A stretch of 64,000 nucleotides of DNA from Deinococcus multiflagellatus (GTDB lineage Bacteria > Deinococcota > Deinococci > Deinococcales > Deinococcaceae): contig NZ_JAIQXV010000018.1 in assembly GCF_020166415.1 (NCBI RefSeq), forward strand, positions 40,781 to 104,780. Reading direction: 5' to 3'. The notes under the pieces were generated by a model. That model searched no databases, had not been told where the DNA came from, and saw only the letters and a program-made list of their open reading frames with translations. This document shows, piece by piece, positions 45,996 through 55,166 of the stretch. Position numbers and translations under genes: made by a program. How positions within the stretch are numbered: the first letter of the stretch is position 1; each line of letters begins with the position of its first letter.

Positions 45996-47894
45996 ATGAC
46001 CCCCGCGATCTACCTCCTGGGCGAGGGCACGCTGCATGGCCTGATCCGGGCCCGCAGCGCCCACCGCGCCGCCCTGCGCACCGATCTGAATACCCCCCCA
46101 GCGCCCGGCAGCGTGCTGCTGGCCGTGCACGACGACTGGCGGCCCCACGAGCTGGCCGACCTGCAAGACTACGCCCGCACCCACGACCTGAAGCTGCTGC
46201 CGGTGCGCCTGGACGCGGCCCTGGCCCTGGTGGGCCCCCCGGTCACGCCCCACACGCCCGGCTGCGCCCTGTGCGCCGAGCGCCGCCGCCGCGAGGTGGC
46301 CCAGGTGCCGGACGCTCACTTTGCCCACCCGGCGCCCGTGCTGCCCCCCGCCGCCGCCCTGAGCCCGCTGCTGGCTGTGCTGGACGACTTGATCTCCCGC
46401 GCGGGCACCGACTGGCCCGCCCCAGGCCAGATTTACGCCTGGCGCTGGACTGATCTGACCGGCGAGTGGCACCGGCATGTGCCGCTGCACGACTGCCCGC
46501 ACTGCTCGCCCTACCCCGACGACACCGCCGAGGCCGCCACCCTGCACCTGCAGCCCCGCCTGCAGGCCAACCCCGAAGCCTTCCGGGAAAAGGCGCTGAA
46601 CCTGGACGCCGGGGCCCTGCGCGCGGCGCTGCACGACTGGCGCTACGGCCTGATTCACCATGTGTACCGCGCACACAACGCGGGCATGCCGCTGGTGGGC
46701 GCCGAGTTCCACGCCCCGGACCACCGCCTGAACGAGTCCGGCTGGGGCCGCGCCGACGCCTTCACGGATGCAGAACCGGTGGCCTTTTTAGAGGCGCTGG
46801 AACGCTACGGCAGCCAGCGCCCGCGCGGCAAGCGCACCCGGATTCGGGCCAGTGCCCGCGCGCTGGGGGCCCACGCGGTGGACCTGCGCACGCTGGGCGG
46901 TGTGACCCAGGCGGACCACCCCGCCTACGACTACGCGCCCCTGGACCCCGACACCCCCACGCCGTGGGTCTGGGCCCACTCGTTTGCCCAGAACGCCGCC
47001 CGACTGGTGCCCGAACACATTGCCTACTACCAGCACGACCGCGTGCCGCGCGAGGAACGCTTTCTGTACGAGAGTTCCAACGGCTGCGCCCTGGGTGCCT
47101 CGGTCGAAGAGGCTGCGCTCTACGGCCTGCTGGAAGTGATTGAGCGCGACGCTTTCCTGCTCGCGTGGCACGCCCAGCGGCCCGCCCGCCGCATTGACCT
47201 GGCAGAGGTGCGCGATCCCCTGACCCTGCACCTGCTGCGCCGCGCCGAGTCGCTGGGCTTCACGCCGTATGCCTTCGACATCACCACCGAATTTGGGGTG
47301 CCCGCCATCTGGACCCTGCTCGTCAATGAATCGGGGGGCTATCCGCGGGCGCTGTCGGCGGCTGGCGCGCACTTCAACCCGGAAAAGGCCCTGAGCGCCG
47401 GGCTGATCGAGGTGGTGGTGAACGCCTTTGTGCATACACGCAAGCCCGCCCACACGGAAGAAGCGCTGCAGGCCATGCTGCGTGACCCTGCCCTGGTGCG
47501 CACCCTGGATGACCATGTGGCGGTCAACGCCCACCCCGACGCCTTTGACCGCCTCTCGTTCCTGTTCCGCGATTCGACCCCGCCCGCCCGCCTGGATGAC
47601 CTGTTCCCCGACTGGCGCGGCTGGATGGACCCCGACCTCACCAATGTGCTGCGCCGCCTGACGGACCGCGTGCTGGCCGAGGGGTTGGACGTGCTGGTGG
47701 TGGACCAGACGAGCGCCGTGGTGCGCGATCTGGGGTTTGCCCAGGTGAAGGTGATCGTGCCGGGCAGCCTGCCCATGACCTTTGGGCACCTGAACCAGCG
47801 CTTTGGGGGCCTGAGCCGCCTGCACACCGTGCCCGAGCGACTGGGCTTTCCCAACCCCGCCCCAGCCCTGCATCTGCCCCACCCGTTCCCGTGA
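45996..47894 (+). CDS. YcaO-type cyclodehydratase with zinc-binding N-terminus (TbtG-like)
   Basis: A 632-aa protein from ATG 45996. The N-terminal part has two CxxC pairs (Cys90/93 in GCALCAERRR and Cys167/170 in DCPHCSPYP), a structural zinc site typical of TOMM partner domains. The YcaO domain (about 205-632) has the ATP-binding ESSNGCALGAS, ALYGLLEVIERDAFLLAW and LVVDQTSAVVRDLGFAQVKVIVPG stretches. The C-terminus is proline-rich (PHPFP), the feature that cyclodehydratases need for activity. It would convert core Cys, possibly Ser/Thr, to azolines. AAGGAG lies about 6 nt before the start. Confidence 0.93.
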   Translation: MTPAIYLLGEGTLHGLIRARSAHRAALRTDLNTPPAPGSVLLAVHDDWRPHELADLQDYARTHDLKLLPVRLDAALALVGPPVTPHTPGCALCAERRRREVAQVPDAHFAHPAPVLPPAAALSPLLAVLDDLISRAGTDWPAPGQIYAWRWTDLTGEWHRHVPLHDCPHCSPYPDDTAEAATLHLQPRLQANPEAFREKALNLDAGALRAALHDWRYGLIHHVYRAHNAGMPLVGAEFHAPDHRLNESGWGRADAFTDAEPVAFLEALERYGSQRPRGKRTRIRASARALGAHAVDLRTLGGVTQADHPAYDYAPLDPDTPTPWVWAHSFAQNAARLVPEHIAYYQHDRVPREERFLYESSNGCALGASVEEAALYGLLEVIERDAFLLAWHAQRPARRIDLAEVRDPLTLHLLRRAESLGFTPYAFDITTEFGVPAIWTLLVNESGGYPRALSAAGAHFNPEKALSAGLIEVVVNAFVHTRKPAHTEEALQAMLRDPALVRTLDDHVAVNAHPDAFDRLSFLFRDSTPPARLDDLFPDWRGWMDPDLTNVLRRLTDRVLAEGLDVLVVDQTSAVVRDLGFAQVKVIVPGSLPMTFGHLNQRFGGLSRLHTVPERLGFPNPAPALHLPHPFP

Positions 47895-47931
47895 GCCTGG
47901 CCCGCCATGCCAGCCCCAAGGAGGTGAACCG

Positions 47932-49092
47932 ATGACCCTGCCCACCCCGTTCCTGCCTTCCACACTCCTGGCCCCTCTGCACGCCCTAGAACAGTCGTAC
48001 CTGAAGCAGGTGGGCCCCGCCCGGCCCGGACAGCCCCCACACCTGGACCCCTACCCGGCTGACGCGCCGCTGCACCCCGACTGGGCGGCCCTGGACCAGC
48101 CCGAAGCGGCTTCCTTCTGGGCCCGGCTGGGCACCCTGCTGCGCCTGGCGGCCACCCCGCTGCGGGTGGAACCGCACGCCACGTACAACCCCCACCGGGC
48201 CTACCCCTCGCCCCGGGCGCTGTACGCCGCGCATGTGGTGCTGCAGACCGCGCAGGGCCGCTGGCTGCTGGACCCCCACCGCGCGCAGCTGCGCCGATTG
48301 ACCCACGCGGCATTCACGCCCCCCCAGGCGGCCACCCTGCACCTGCTGGGCCACCTGCCCACCGTGCCCGACAGTTACGGCGCCCTGCGCCCCACGCTGG
48401 TCGCGCTGGAAGCCGGGCACCTGCTGGGCGCCCTGCGGCACCTGGGCGGTGGCCTGGGCCTGCGCCTGACCGAGCAGCCCGGCGCGGCCTCACCAGACCT
48501 GGGTCCAGGGTGGTGGCCGCTGCTGAGCCTGACGGTGGAAGAGGGCGTCGCCGATGCCGGGCAGGCGGCCAGGGCCTGGGCCGATCTTCAGGCGCGCTCG
48601 TCGGGCCCCGGCCCATTTGGGCTGCTCACCGACCAGCAACCCGCCGGCGCAGCCCCGTTTCAGGCGGCCCTGCGCAAGCCAGACACGGTGCTCCTCGCGC
48701 ACAACCTCACGGGTCTGGCAGCCGGGGTGTACAGCAGTACTGGCCTCCTCCCTGTGCCTGCCCCGGCTCTGGCCGACGCGCTGCAGCACGCCTATTCCTA
48801 CCCTGAGGACCTGAACGTGAGCGCCCTGAACGCCGCCGTGCTGTTCACCGCCACCTATCACCCGGACCAGCCCTTCCTGCACACCCAGCTGGCCCTGGGG
48901 GAACGGGCGCAGCGCCTGTGCCTGGCCCTGGCCCGCGCGGGGCTGTTTGCCCGCCCGGTGCGCGCCTACCGCGAAGCCCCGCTGGACGCCCTGCTGAACC
49001 TGCCCGCCAACCAGACCGTGGCCTACGCCCTGCTGTGTGGCCGCGCGCCCCTGAACGACCTTTCACTGCCCCTGTTGAGGAGGACCGCATGA
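47932..49092 (+). CDS. SagB/nitroreductase-like oxidoreductase (first of two)
   Basis: A 386-aa protein from ATG 47932 with AAGGAGGTGA upstream. SagB-type features: NPHRAYPSPRALYAAHVVLQ then LLDPHRAQLRRL, a C-terminal LALGERAQRLCLALARAG and ANQTVAYALLCGR. These are the FMN-dependent azoline dehydrogenase outlines, but several typical FMN contacts are weak, so it may be a degenerate partner of the fused SagB domain next door. In thiomuracin-like clusters a single such enzyme (TbtE) oxidises azolines to azoles. Its stop overlaps the next gene (ATGA). Confidence 0.75.
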   Translation: MTLPTPFLPSTLLAPLHALEQSYLKQVGPARPGQPPHLDPYPADAPLHPDWAALDQPEAASFWARLGTLLRLAATPLRVEPHATYNPHRAYPSPRALYAAHVVLQTAQGRWLLDPHRAQLRRLTHAAFTPPQAATLHLLGHLPTVPDSYGALRPTLVALEAGHLLGALRHLGGGLGLRLTEQPGAASPDLGPGWWPLLSLTVEEGVADAGQAARAWADLQARSSGPGPFGLLTDQQPAGAAPFQAALRKPDTVLLAHNLTGLAAGVYSSTGLLPVPAPALADALQHAYSYPEDLNVSALNAAVLFTATYHPDQPFLHTQLALGERAQRLCLALARAGLFARPVRAYREAPLDALLNLPANQTVAYALLCGRAPLNDLSLPLLRRTA

Positions 49093-50828
49093 CTGTTCTG
49101 AGCGCGCCCCCTGTGACCGCGCCGCCCGCCGCCCGCCCCGTGTGGACCTCGTTCCACGCCCACACGTTCGCCCCCAGCGCCGAGCTGGAACGCGCGCTGC
49201 ACACCGACATCTTTCCGCTGCTGGGCCACCTGCAGGGGCACGCGGCGCTGGCGGGCTGGTTCTTTATCCGCTACTGGGAAGGCGGGCCGCATGTGCGCCT
49301 GCGCCTGCGGGACGCCCAGCCAGAGGCGGCTGCCCAGGTGCGCGAGGTCCTGGGCCGGAGTCTGGGCGCCCTGCCCAATGCCGGTATCCCCGATCCAGAC
49401 ACCTACTACGCCGCCTTCGTCCCTCCCGGCCAGCGGGCCGGCGCCGCTGGTCAGTACGGCTGGCACCCCCACGGGCAGGTGCTGGCCGTGCCCTACGAGC
49501 CTGAAACCCTGCGCTACGGCGGCCCGGCCGGTCTGGAAATCAGCGAGGGGTTCTTCGAGACCTCCAGCGCCTTTGCCGCGCAGATTCTGCCGCTGACCCC
49601 CACGCGCGCTGCCCGGCTGGGGCTGGGCCTGCACCTGCTGCTGACCACCGTGCGCGCCCTGGACCTGGACACGCCCGGCGCGGTGCGCTGGCTGCGCGAC
49701 TTCGTGAACGCCTGGCCGCTGTTTTCCACCACCCCCACCGAACAGGTGGCCCGCGCCCGCGAACGCGCCGAGGCCACGTACTTCGCCTCGCCCCCGTCTC
49801 TCAGCGGCGCGCGGCAGACCTACACGCAGCGCCCTGGCCGCCAGCTCCTGCAGGCCTGGGAAGCGGAGGTCCGCGCCGCCCACCGCGCCTACCGCGCCGT
49901 GGAGGGCCAGTTGAGCTACCCCAGCCTGGACATCTGGCGCTCGCAGCTGCACATGTTCCACAACCGCCTGGGGTTCAGCATTGAGGACGAATGCTATCTG
50001 GCGACGCTGGCGGCCCTGATCCTGTCGGACCGGGGGGGCGAGCACCTGCACGCCGACTGGGCCTCGGACCACCGCGCCCACGAGGACAGCAAGCTGTACC
50101 CGCACGGCCTGGCCGAGTTGCGCGCCACCACGCCACCCGAGCCGCGCCCAGTGCCGCACTGGCCGGGCCAGCGCCGGGTGGCCCTGCCCCGCCAGGAAGC
50201 GGGTGACCTGAACATGCCGCTGGGCGAAGTGCTGCGCCGCCGCACGAGTTCGTATGCGCGCTACGGCCAGCCGCTGGTGCTGCCCACCCTGTCGGCCCTG
50301 CTGCACGGGGCAGCGGGCATTGTGGACACGCGGGTGGTCACGCACCCGGGCGGGCAGTTTGCGGTGCAGCGGCGGCCTTACCCATCCGGCGGGGGCCGGT
50401 ATCCGTGGCGGCTGCACCTGCTGGCCTACTGCGTGGGTGGCCTGGATGCCGGGCACTACGTCTTCGATGAACACAGCAGCGAACTTGTGCGCTTTGGCAC
50501 CGTGCCGCCCGTGGAACTGCTGGAACGCAGCTCGCCCTTCCTGAACCCGGCCATGCCCAACGTGCTGCCCGCCCGTGAGGTTGCCGCGTGGTTGCTGCCG
50601 GTGCTGGACTACACCTATGTCAAGGCGCATTACCACCACCGCGCCTACCGCCACGCCCTGCTGGAATGCGGGCACCTGACCCAGAACCTGTGCCTGATCG
50701 CGGCGTCCCTGGGCCTGCCGCACCTCACCATCGGCGGCTTCTACGACGACGCCGTGAATGCCCTGCTGCATCTGGACGGCGTGAATGAATTCACCGCCTA
50801 CATGCTGCCTCTGGGCGGACCAGTGTAG
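49089..50828 (+). CDS. fusion of thiopeptide-type SpaB_C domain and SagB-type dehydrogenase
   Basis: A 579-aa protein from ATG 49089 with GAGGAGG upstream. N-terminal half (about 1-320): SpaB_C-type with GWFFIRYWEGGPHVRLRLRD, PYEPETLRYGGPAGLEIS and a HNRLGFSIEDECYLATLAALIL end. C-terminal half (about 345-579): SagB-type nitroreductase with RRTSSYARYGQPLVLPTLS, RRPYPSGGGRYPWRLHLL, GHYVFDEHSSELVRFG and HLTQNLCLIAASLGLPHLTIGGF. The dehydrogenase half looks intact. The SpaB_C half is a second copy besides the 43233 gene; it might be the elimination enzyme or the pyridine synthase. Nothing follows in the operon except a terminator. Confidence 0.88.
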   Translation: MTVLSAPPVTAPPAARPVWTSFHAHTFAPSAELERALHTDIFPLLGHLQGHAALAGWFFIRYWEGGPHVRLRLRDAQPEAAAQVREVLGRSLGALPNAGIPDPDTYYAAFVPPGQRAGAAGQYGWHPHGQVLAVPYEPETLRYGGPAGLEISEGFFETSSAFAAQILPLTPTRAARLGLGLHLLLTTVRALDLDTPGAVRWLRDFVNAWPLFSTTPTEQVARARERAEATYFASPPSLSGARQTYTQRPGRQLLQAWEAEVRAAHRAYRAVEGQLSYPSLDIWRSQLHMFHNRLGFSIEDECYLATLAALILSDRGGEHLHADWASDHRAHEDSKLYPHGLAELRATTPPEPRPVPHWPGQRRVALPRQEAGDLNMPLGEVLRRRTSSYARYGQPLVLPTLSALLHGAAGIVDTRVVTHPGGQFAVQRRPYPSGGGRYPWRLHLLAYCVGGLDAGHYVFDEHSSELVRFGTVPPVELLERSSPFLNPAMPNVLPAREVAAWLLPVLDYTYVKAHYHHRAYRHALLECGHLTQNLCLIAASLGLPHLTIGGFYDDAVNALLHLDGVNEFTAYMLPLGGPV

Positions 50829-50846
50829 AGACGAAGAAGGGACGAG

Positions 50847-50876
50847 GGCGGACCTGAACATGGGGTCCGCCTTTTT
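50847..50876 (+). terminator. rho-independent terminator closing the thiopeptide-like operon
   Basis: GGCGGACC (50847-50854) pairs with GGTCCGCC (50864-50871) and is followed by TTTTT. It marks the end of the operon begun at 38193. Confidence 0.85.
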
Positions 50877-50924
50877 CCGTCTGATGACGGTGCGGGCGCC
50901 ATCTTCAGCGACAATGCAGCCACG

Positions 50925-51491
50925 ATGACGGACCAGGAGCAGGTTCAGCTGATTCGCCACATGAGAGCACAGGCGCTACAGGGCGTGTCTGGCACGGCGC
51001 TGGCCCGCAGCCTGCTGGCGCGCCCGGAGCTGCACCGATTCACGGCCTATGGGCTGTTCATGGACGCCTTCGGCATGACGCTGCGAGAGGCGCGCTCTGC
51101 TGAATACCTGCTGGCCGATGAGCGCGAAGGCCCGGTTGAGGCCCTTGAGGAGGACTGGGCGCCATTTCTTCGTCATCCAGACCTGTGGCCCAGACGGATT
51201 GTCCGGGTCGAAATTCAGGGAAGAGAAGATACCCAGGCCCTGGTGACGCTCCGGCTCTTTGAGTACGAGAACGCCAGCCAGGATGAGGCGGTGCTGGTGG
51301 ATTGGGGCGATGGCACGCGCAGCGAGTCCCGGACCCCCTTGCTGCCGCTGCCACACCTGTACGAAATCCCGGGCGTCTATGACTTCCAGTGCTGGGTCCC
51401 AGGTGTTCAGTGGGCACTGAAGCGCACGTTTGACTTCTCGTCCAGGCAGACTAGAGGCACGCTGGGCTGCGTCTACCGAAACCCCTGGTAA
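50925..51491 (+). CDS. hypothetical protein downstream of the cluster
   Basis: A 188-aa soluble protein from ATG 50925. The N-terminal half is helical with many Arg/Ala residues; the C-terminal half has a strand-rich pattern (RIVRVEIQGRED, ALVTLRLFEYEN, AVLVDWGDG) that recalls a PKD- or Ig-like fold (VDWGDGT and YEIPGVYDFQCWVPG). No family was recognised. It is beyond the operon terminator and probably separately transcribed (GACAAT box about 10 bp upstream). Confidence 0.7.
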   Translation: MTDQEQVQLIRHMRAQALQGVSGTALARSLLARPELHRFTAYGLFMDAFGMTLREARSAEYLLADEREGPVEALEEDWAPFLRHPDLWPRRIVRVEIQGREDTQALVTLRLFEYENASQDEAVLVDWGDGTRSESRTPLLPLPHLYEIPGVYDFQCWVPGVQWALKRTFDFSSRQTRGTLGCVYRNPW

Positions 51492-51511
51492 CGTCATGTG
51501 ACAAGGCTTCC

Positions 51512-51542
51512 GGTTCATCCGCTATGAAAGAACTGATGAACC
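51512..51542. repeat. inverted repeat GGTTCATC/GATGAACC
   Basis: Arms at 51512-51519 and 51535-51542, loop 15 nt, 21 nt after the stop of the 188-aa gene. It may be a weak terminator. Further down (51590-51640) GAAGCGAAGCGGAAG and CCGGACTCCGTATGAGACGG lie in non-coding sequence. Confidence 0.4.
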
Positions 51543-51761
51543 CGACCAGAGGGAGAGGGAAAAACGGGGACGGAGAGGCGTGGAAGCACTGAAGCGAAGC
51601 GGAAGGGCGGTCACGGATGGTCCGGACTCCGTATGAGACGGTCTGCCACTGCCCCATCCCCACCTCAGGGCAGAACCAAGCTGCACACATCTCGCTTGGC
51701 CTGAATCGGCGACAAAAATGATTTCACCCCTACTCGGCAGAGACAGCCGTCTTTCGAGACA

Positions 51762-54743
51762 TCATGCCCCCAGCCCCTCTTCCAGGCGTCTTTGGCAGAC
51801 CCGTTCCAGATACCGGGCTTCCCCCGCGCGGCCTCCCTCTTCGGTCAACTCCACCAGGGCCTGCGCGGCCTCTTCCTGCAAGGGGTCCAGGTCCAGCACG
51901 CGGCGGTAGGCGCGGGTGGCCAGGGCCGGGTCGTCTTCGCGCACCAGTTCGGCCAGGCGCAGGGCACAGGCGATCAGGTCCTCTTCCAGTTCCAACCGGG
52001 CGTCGTCGGCCCAGGCGCTGTCCAGTCGGGGCAGCAGGGGCCCGGTGTAGGCGTCCAGGGCCCGGGTCAGCACCGCCGGGTCGTGGCTGTGGCGCGCGGC
52101 GCGCACCGTCACCGCGTCCACCTGGACCTCGAAGGCTTCAGAGAGCAGGTACTGCCCGGCGCGGAACTCCAGCGGGTTAAAGGCCACGCCCGGCGCCTCG
52201 CTGAGGGCCGCGCGCAGGCGCCGCACCGAGACCTTCACGTACTCCACGTGGCGCTGCTCCGTGCCGCCGCCCACCAGGGCGTCCACCAGCTGCTCGCGGG
52301 TGGCGGGGCCGTGCAGCGCGAGCCACGCCAGCAATTCGGCAGGTTTGCTGTGTGCCAGCCGCAGCGGCGTGCCGTCCACACTCACCCGCACGCCGCCGCC
52401 CAGCAGGGTCACCTGCAGGGGCAGGCGCCGGGCGCCGGCCGGGGCGGGGGGGGTGGGCGCCTCTGGGTTGCCTCGCGCCGGGAACAGGCCGGGCATCCGG
52501 GCCTGCAGCGGTGCCAGGGCGCTGAGGTCAGGGTGCAGCGCCGCCGCGCTGCCCAGGAACGTCAGCAGTTCTTTCAGTGCCCCCACCCCTTCGGCCGGCA
52601 GGGGCTGGTGGGCCGGGGTCAGGTGCAGCAGCCACGCCTGGGCCCGCACCTGCTCTTCCAGGCCCAGGCGGGGGTCAGACAGCGCGGCGCGCAGGTGGCG
52701 GGTGGCAGCTGCAGGGTCGCCGCGCAGGGCCGCAAACAGCCCCTCGTAGAACTGCGCGCCGCCCCCGGTCCAGCGGCCCGGCTGCTCGTACTGCCAGGAG
52801 CGGGCCTGGGTGAGCCACGTATGGGCGGCGGCCGTGTGCCCGGCGTGCAGGGCCAGTTCGGCCAGTTTGTAGGCCAGGGTGTCTTGCAGGTAGGTGATGC
52901 CCTGGGCCTCGGCCCGGTGCAGCGCGGCCTCGTAGGCGGTCTGCGCGGCGCGGTCATCGCCACCGGCGCGGTGCAGGTCGCCCTGGGCCTCCAGCACCAG
53001 GCAGCCGTCCGGGGTGGGGCCCTGGTCTTCCAGGGCCTGGGCCACGCGCAGCTCGGTCCAGGCGTCCTGCAGGCGGCCGTGTAGGCGGTACAGGTACGCC
53101 AGCGAGGCGTGCAGGCGGGTGCAGGCGGGCGCCAGGCCCGCGCGGTGGTAGGCCCGCACCCCGGCCTGAATCACAGCTTCGCGCTCGGCCAGTGGGGTGC
53201 GGGTAAAGGCCTGCAGGGCGTTGAGCAGCGCCAGCAGGTGCGCGCGTTCGCCGTGCTGCGCGGTGTCCTGCGCCAGGGCCAGGGCCTCGTGGGCAATGGG
53301 CAGCGCCTCTGCCGTGCGCCCCAGCACGTTCAGGGCGCTGGCCTGCACCCGCATCAGCCGGGTGCGCACGCGGTCGGTGGGGGCCGCGCGCAGGCCATCT
53401 TCGGCCAGGGCCAGCTGCCGGGCGCTGTCGCCCCGGCGCGAGGCCACCACGCTCAGCAAAAACAGCGTCTCGGCGCGCACTTCGGGCAGGTCGCGCAGCT
53501 CGCGCAGCAGGGCCTCGGCGCGCACCACCTCGCCCACGTGCAGCAGGCACAGGCACAGTTTTACCTGCAGGTCCGGCCCCAGCGCCGCGTAGGGCAGGCT
53601 GTCGAGCATCTGCCGCAGCACGTCAAAGGCCCAGCCCTCTTCCAGCGCCGGGGCGCTGCGCCGGGCTAGGTCCAGGGCGCGCGGGGTGTCTCCGGCCTGC
53701 AGGTACAGGCGAAGGGCTTCCAGCGGGCGGCCCTCGGCCTCGGCGCGGGCCGCCCCCCGGCACGAGAGCACCGGGCGGGCCTGCGGGCGCCGGTCCAGGC
53801 GGGCGCGCAGGGCCGAGAGCAGCAGGTCGTGCGGCCAGTAGGTGCCGTCGCCGTGCGCGCGCAGCAGCAGCCCCGCGCCCAGCAGGGTGCAGGCCCAGTC
53901 GCCGGGCGGCTCCAGGCCCAGCGCCCGGAAGTCAGCGGTGGTCCACACCGGCAGCACGGCGGCGGCGTCCAGCAGCTCATCCAGGTGCGGTGGCAGGGCC
54001 TGGAGCAGTTCTTCCTGGTAAGCCTGTGGCGTCAGGGCGCTGCCCAGTTCGGCGCCAGCGGCGCTCAGGGCCAGCCCCAGCGGCCAGCGGTCGGCCGGGG
54101 CCTTCAGCCCGGGGTGCCCGGCGCAGAACTGCGCGGCCTCCTGAGGGGTAAAGGCCAGTTTCTCGCTGTCCAGCAGCTTCAGGCCGCCCTGGGCCAGCAC
54201 CCGGCCCAGGCGCAGCGGCCCCAGGTCAAAGCCGGCCACTGCCGCCCGGTGCCCCTCGCCCAGGTGGCCCAGCAGTGTGCCCAGCCACGCGGCCCCGGCG
54301 GCGCCCAGCACCTCGGTCTGGTCCACCACCAGCAGCGCGTTGTGCGGCAGATCGTTCAGGTCACGGGCCAGGGCAGCGGCCAGGGGGCCTGGCGGTCCAC
54401 CGGCCTGCTGCGCGGTCTGGAAGGCCAGCGGCTGAAACCCGGGCAGCGCTGCACAGGCCCGGCTCAGTTCCCCGGCCAGCCGCGTGGGGTCGGCTTCTTC
54501 GGGGGTCAGGGTCAGCCACGCCACCGCCTGCCCCTGGGTCTGGGCGGCGCGCGCCACCTGGCCCAGCAGCGTGGTCTTGCCGTAGCCTGCCGGGGCAATC
54601 AGGGCCGCCAGTCGCCGGCCCTGCGCCAGTTCGGCCAGCAGGTGGGTGCGGGTCAACTCGCCCGGCAGGGGCGCGGGGAGCTGCTGCCCCGGCGGGCGGC
54701 GGCCCACCGGGGGCAGGCTGGTGGAAGGCTGGAAAAGGGTCAT
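51762..54743 (-). CDS. large ATPase-TPR-BTAD transcriptional regulator 1
   Basis: A 993-aa protein from ATG 54743 with GGAGG 8 nt upstream on the minus strand. The order is: P-loop ATPase (Walker A LIAPAGYGKTTLLGQ near residue 40, Walker-B-like LLVVDQTEVLG), long alpha-helical TPR-like region (about 330-720), and a C-terminal OmpR/PhoB-like winged helix followed by a BTAD domain (LLGGGVRVSVDGTPLRL, LAWLALHGPATREQLVDALVG, VSVRRLRAALSE, then AYRRVLDLDPLQEEAAQALV). It is the MalT-like/SARP class of signal-responsive regulator that in actinomycetes controls antibiotic clusters. It is preceded by the 100-aa gene and a secreted peptide gene. Confidence 0.88.
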   Translation of the reverse strand: MTLFQPSTSLPPVGRRPPGQQLPAPLPGELTRTHLLAELAQGRRLAALIAPAGYGKTTLLGQVARAAQTQGQAVAWLTLTPEEADPTRLAGELSRACAALPGFQPLAFQTAQQAGGPPGPLAAALARDLNDLPHNALLVVDQTEVLGAAGAAWLGTLLGHLGEGHRAAVAGFDLGPLRLGRVLAQGGLKLLDSEKLAFTPQEAAQFCAGHPGLKAPADRWPLGLALSAAGAELGSALTPQAYQEELLQALPPHLDELLDAAAVLPVWTTADFRALGLEPPGDWACTLLGAGLLLRAHGDGTYWPHDLLLSALRARLDRRPQARPVLSCRGAARAEAEGRPLEALRLYLQAGDTPRALDLARRSAPALEEGWAFDVLRQMLDSLPYAALGPDLQVKLCLCLLHVGEVVRAEALLRELRDLPEVRAETLFLLSVVASRRGDSARQLALAEDGLRAAPTDRVRTRLMRVQASALNVLGRTAEALPIAHEALALAQDTAQHGERAHLLALLNALQAFTRTPLAEREAVIQAGVRAYHRAGLAPACTRLHASLAYLYRLHGRLQDAWTELRVAQALEDQGPTPDGCLVLEAQGDLHRAGGDDRAAQTAYEAALHRAEAQGITYLQDTLAYKLAELALHAGHTAAAHTWLTQARSWQYEQPGRWTGGGAQFYEGLFAALRGDPAAATRHLRAALSDPRLGLEEQVRAQAWLLHLTPAHQPLPAEGVGALKELLTFLGSAAALHPDLSALAPLQARMPGLFPARGNPEAPTPPAPAGARRLPLQVTLLGGGVRVSVDGTPLRLAHSKPAELLAWLALHGPATREQLVDALVGGGTEQRHVEYVKVSVRRLRAALSEAPGVAFNPLEFRAGQYLLSEAFEVQVDAVTVRAARHSHDPAVLTRALDAYTGPLLPRLDSAWADDARLELEEDLIACALRLAELVREDDPALATRAYRRVLDLDPLQEEAAQALVELTEEGGRAGEARYLERVCQRRLEEGLGA

Positions 54744-54860
54744 GCGGCCGGCCTCCGGGGGTAGGGGCAAGGGGCGAACGGGGGGCGAAGGGTCAGGAAC
54801 GAGGTGGGCGTGCCCTGTCAGGGCCCAGCGTGCTGGCCCTGCGGGGGAGTGCGGCGGCCC

Positions 54861-55163
54861 TCAGCCCAGTGCCACCGGGCGGCGCGGGGGCGCGGCTTCC
54901 AGCACCTCGCCGCCCCACTGGCTGATGGTCTGCAGGCTCACGCGGGCGGCCAGGGCGTGTTCGGCGGGCAGCTGCGACAGGGCGCTGCGCAGCGTGTTCA
55001 GCGGGGCTTGCAGCCGGGCGTGGTCACCCCAGGCCACCTGAAGCTCGCCCAGCACCCCGTGCAGGCGGCGGCGCTCGGCCTCCGGCAGGGGCGCGGCGTC
55101 CAGGCAGGTGCTGATGGTCTGGCAGGCCAGTTCCAGGGCCAGCGCGTAGCGTTGCGGCGACAC
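54861..55163 (-). CDS. small helical hypothetical protein
   Basis: A 100-aa product from GTG 55163, only 3 nt after the stop of the secreted peptide gene, with AGGT 7 nt upstream, so the two are co-translated. It is helix-rich (YALALELACQTISTCLDAAP, LNTLRSALSQLPAEHALAARVSLQTI) with two Cys. No family was recognised. By position it might serve as a peptide accessory or receptor-linked protein for the downstream BTAD regulator, 117 bp away (inference). Confidence 0.6.
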   Translation of the reverse strand: MSPQRYALALELACQTISTCLDAAPLPEAERRRLHGVLGELQVAWGDHARLQAPLNTLRSALSQLPAEHALAARVSLQTISQWGGEVLEAAPPRRPVALG

Positions 55164-55166
55164 GGC

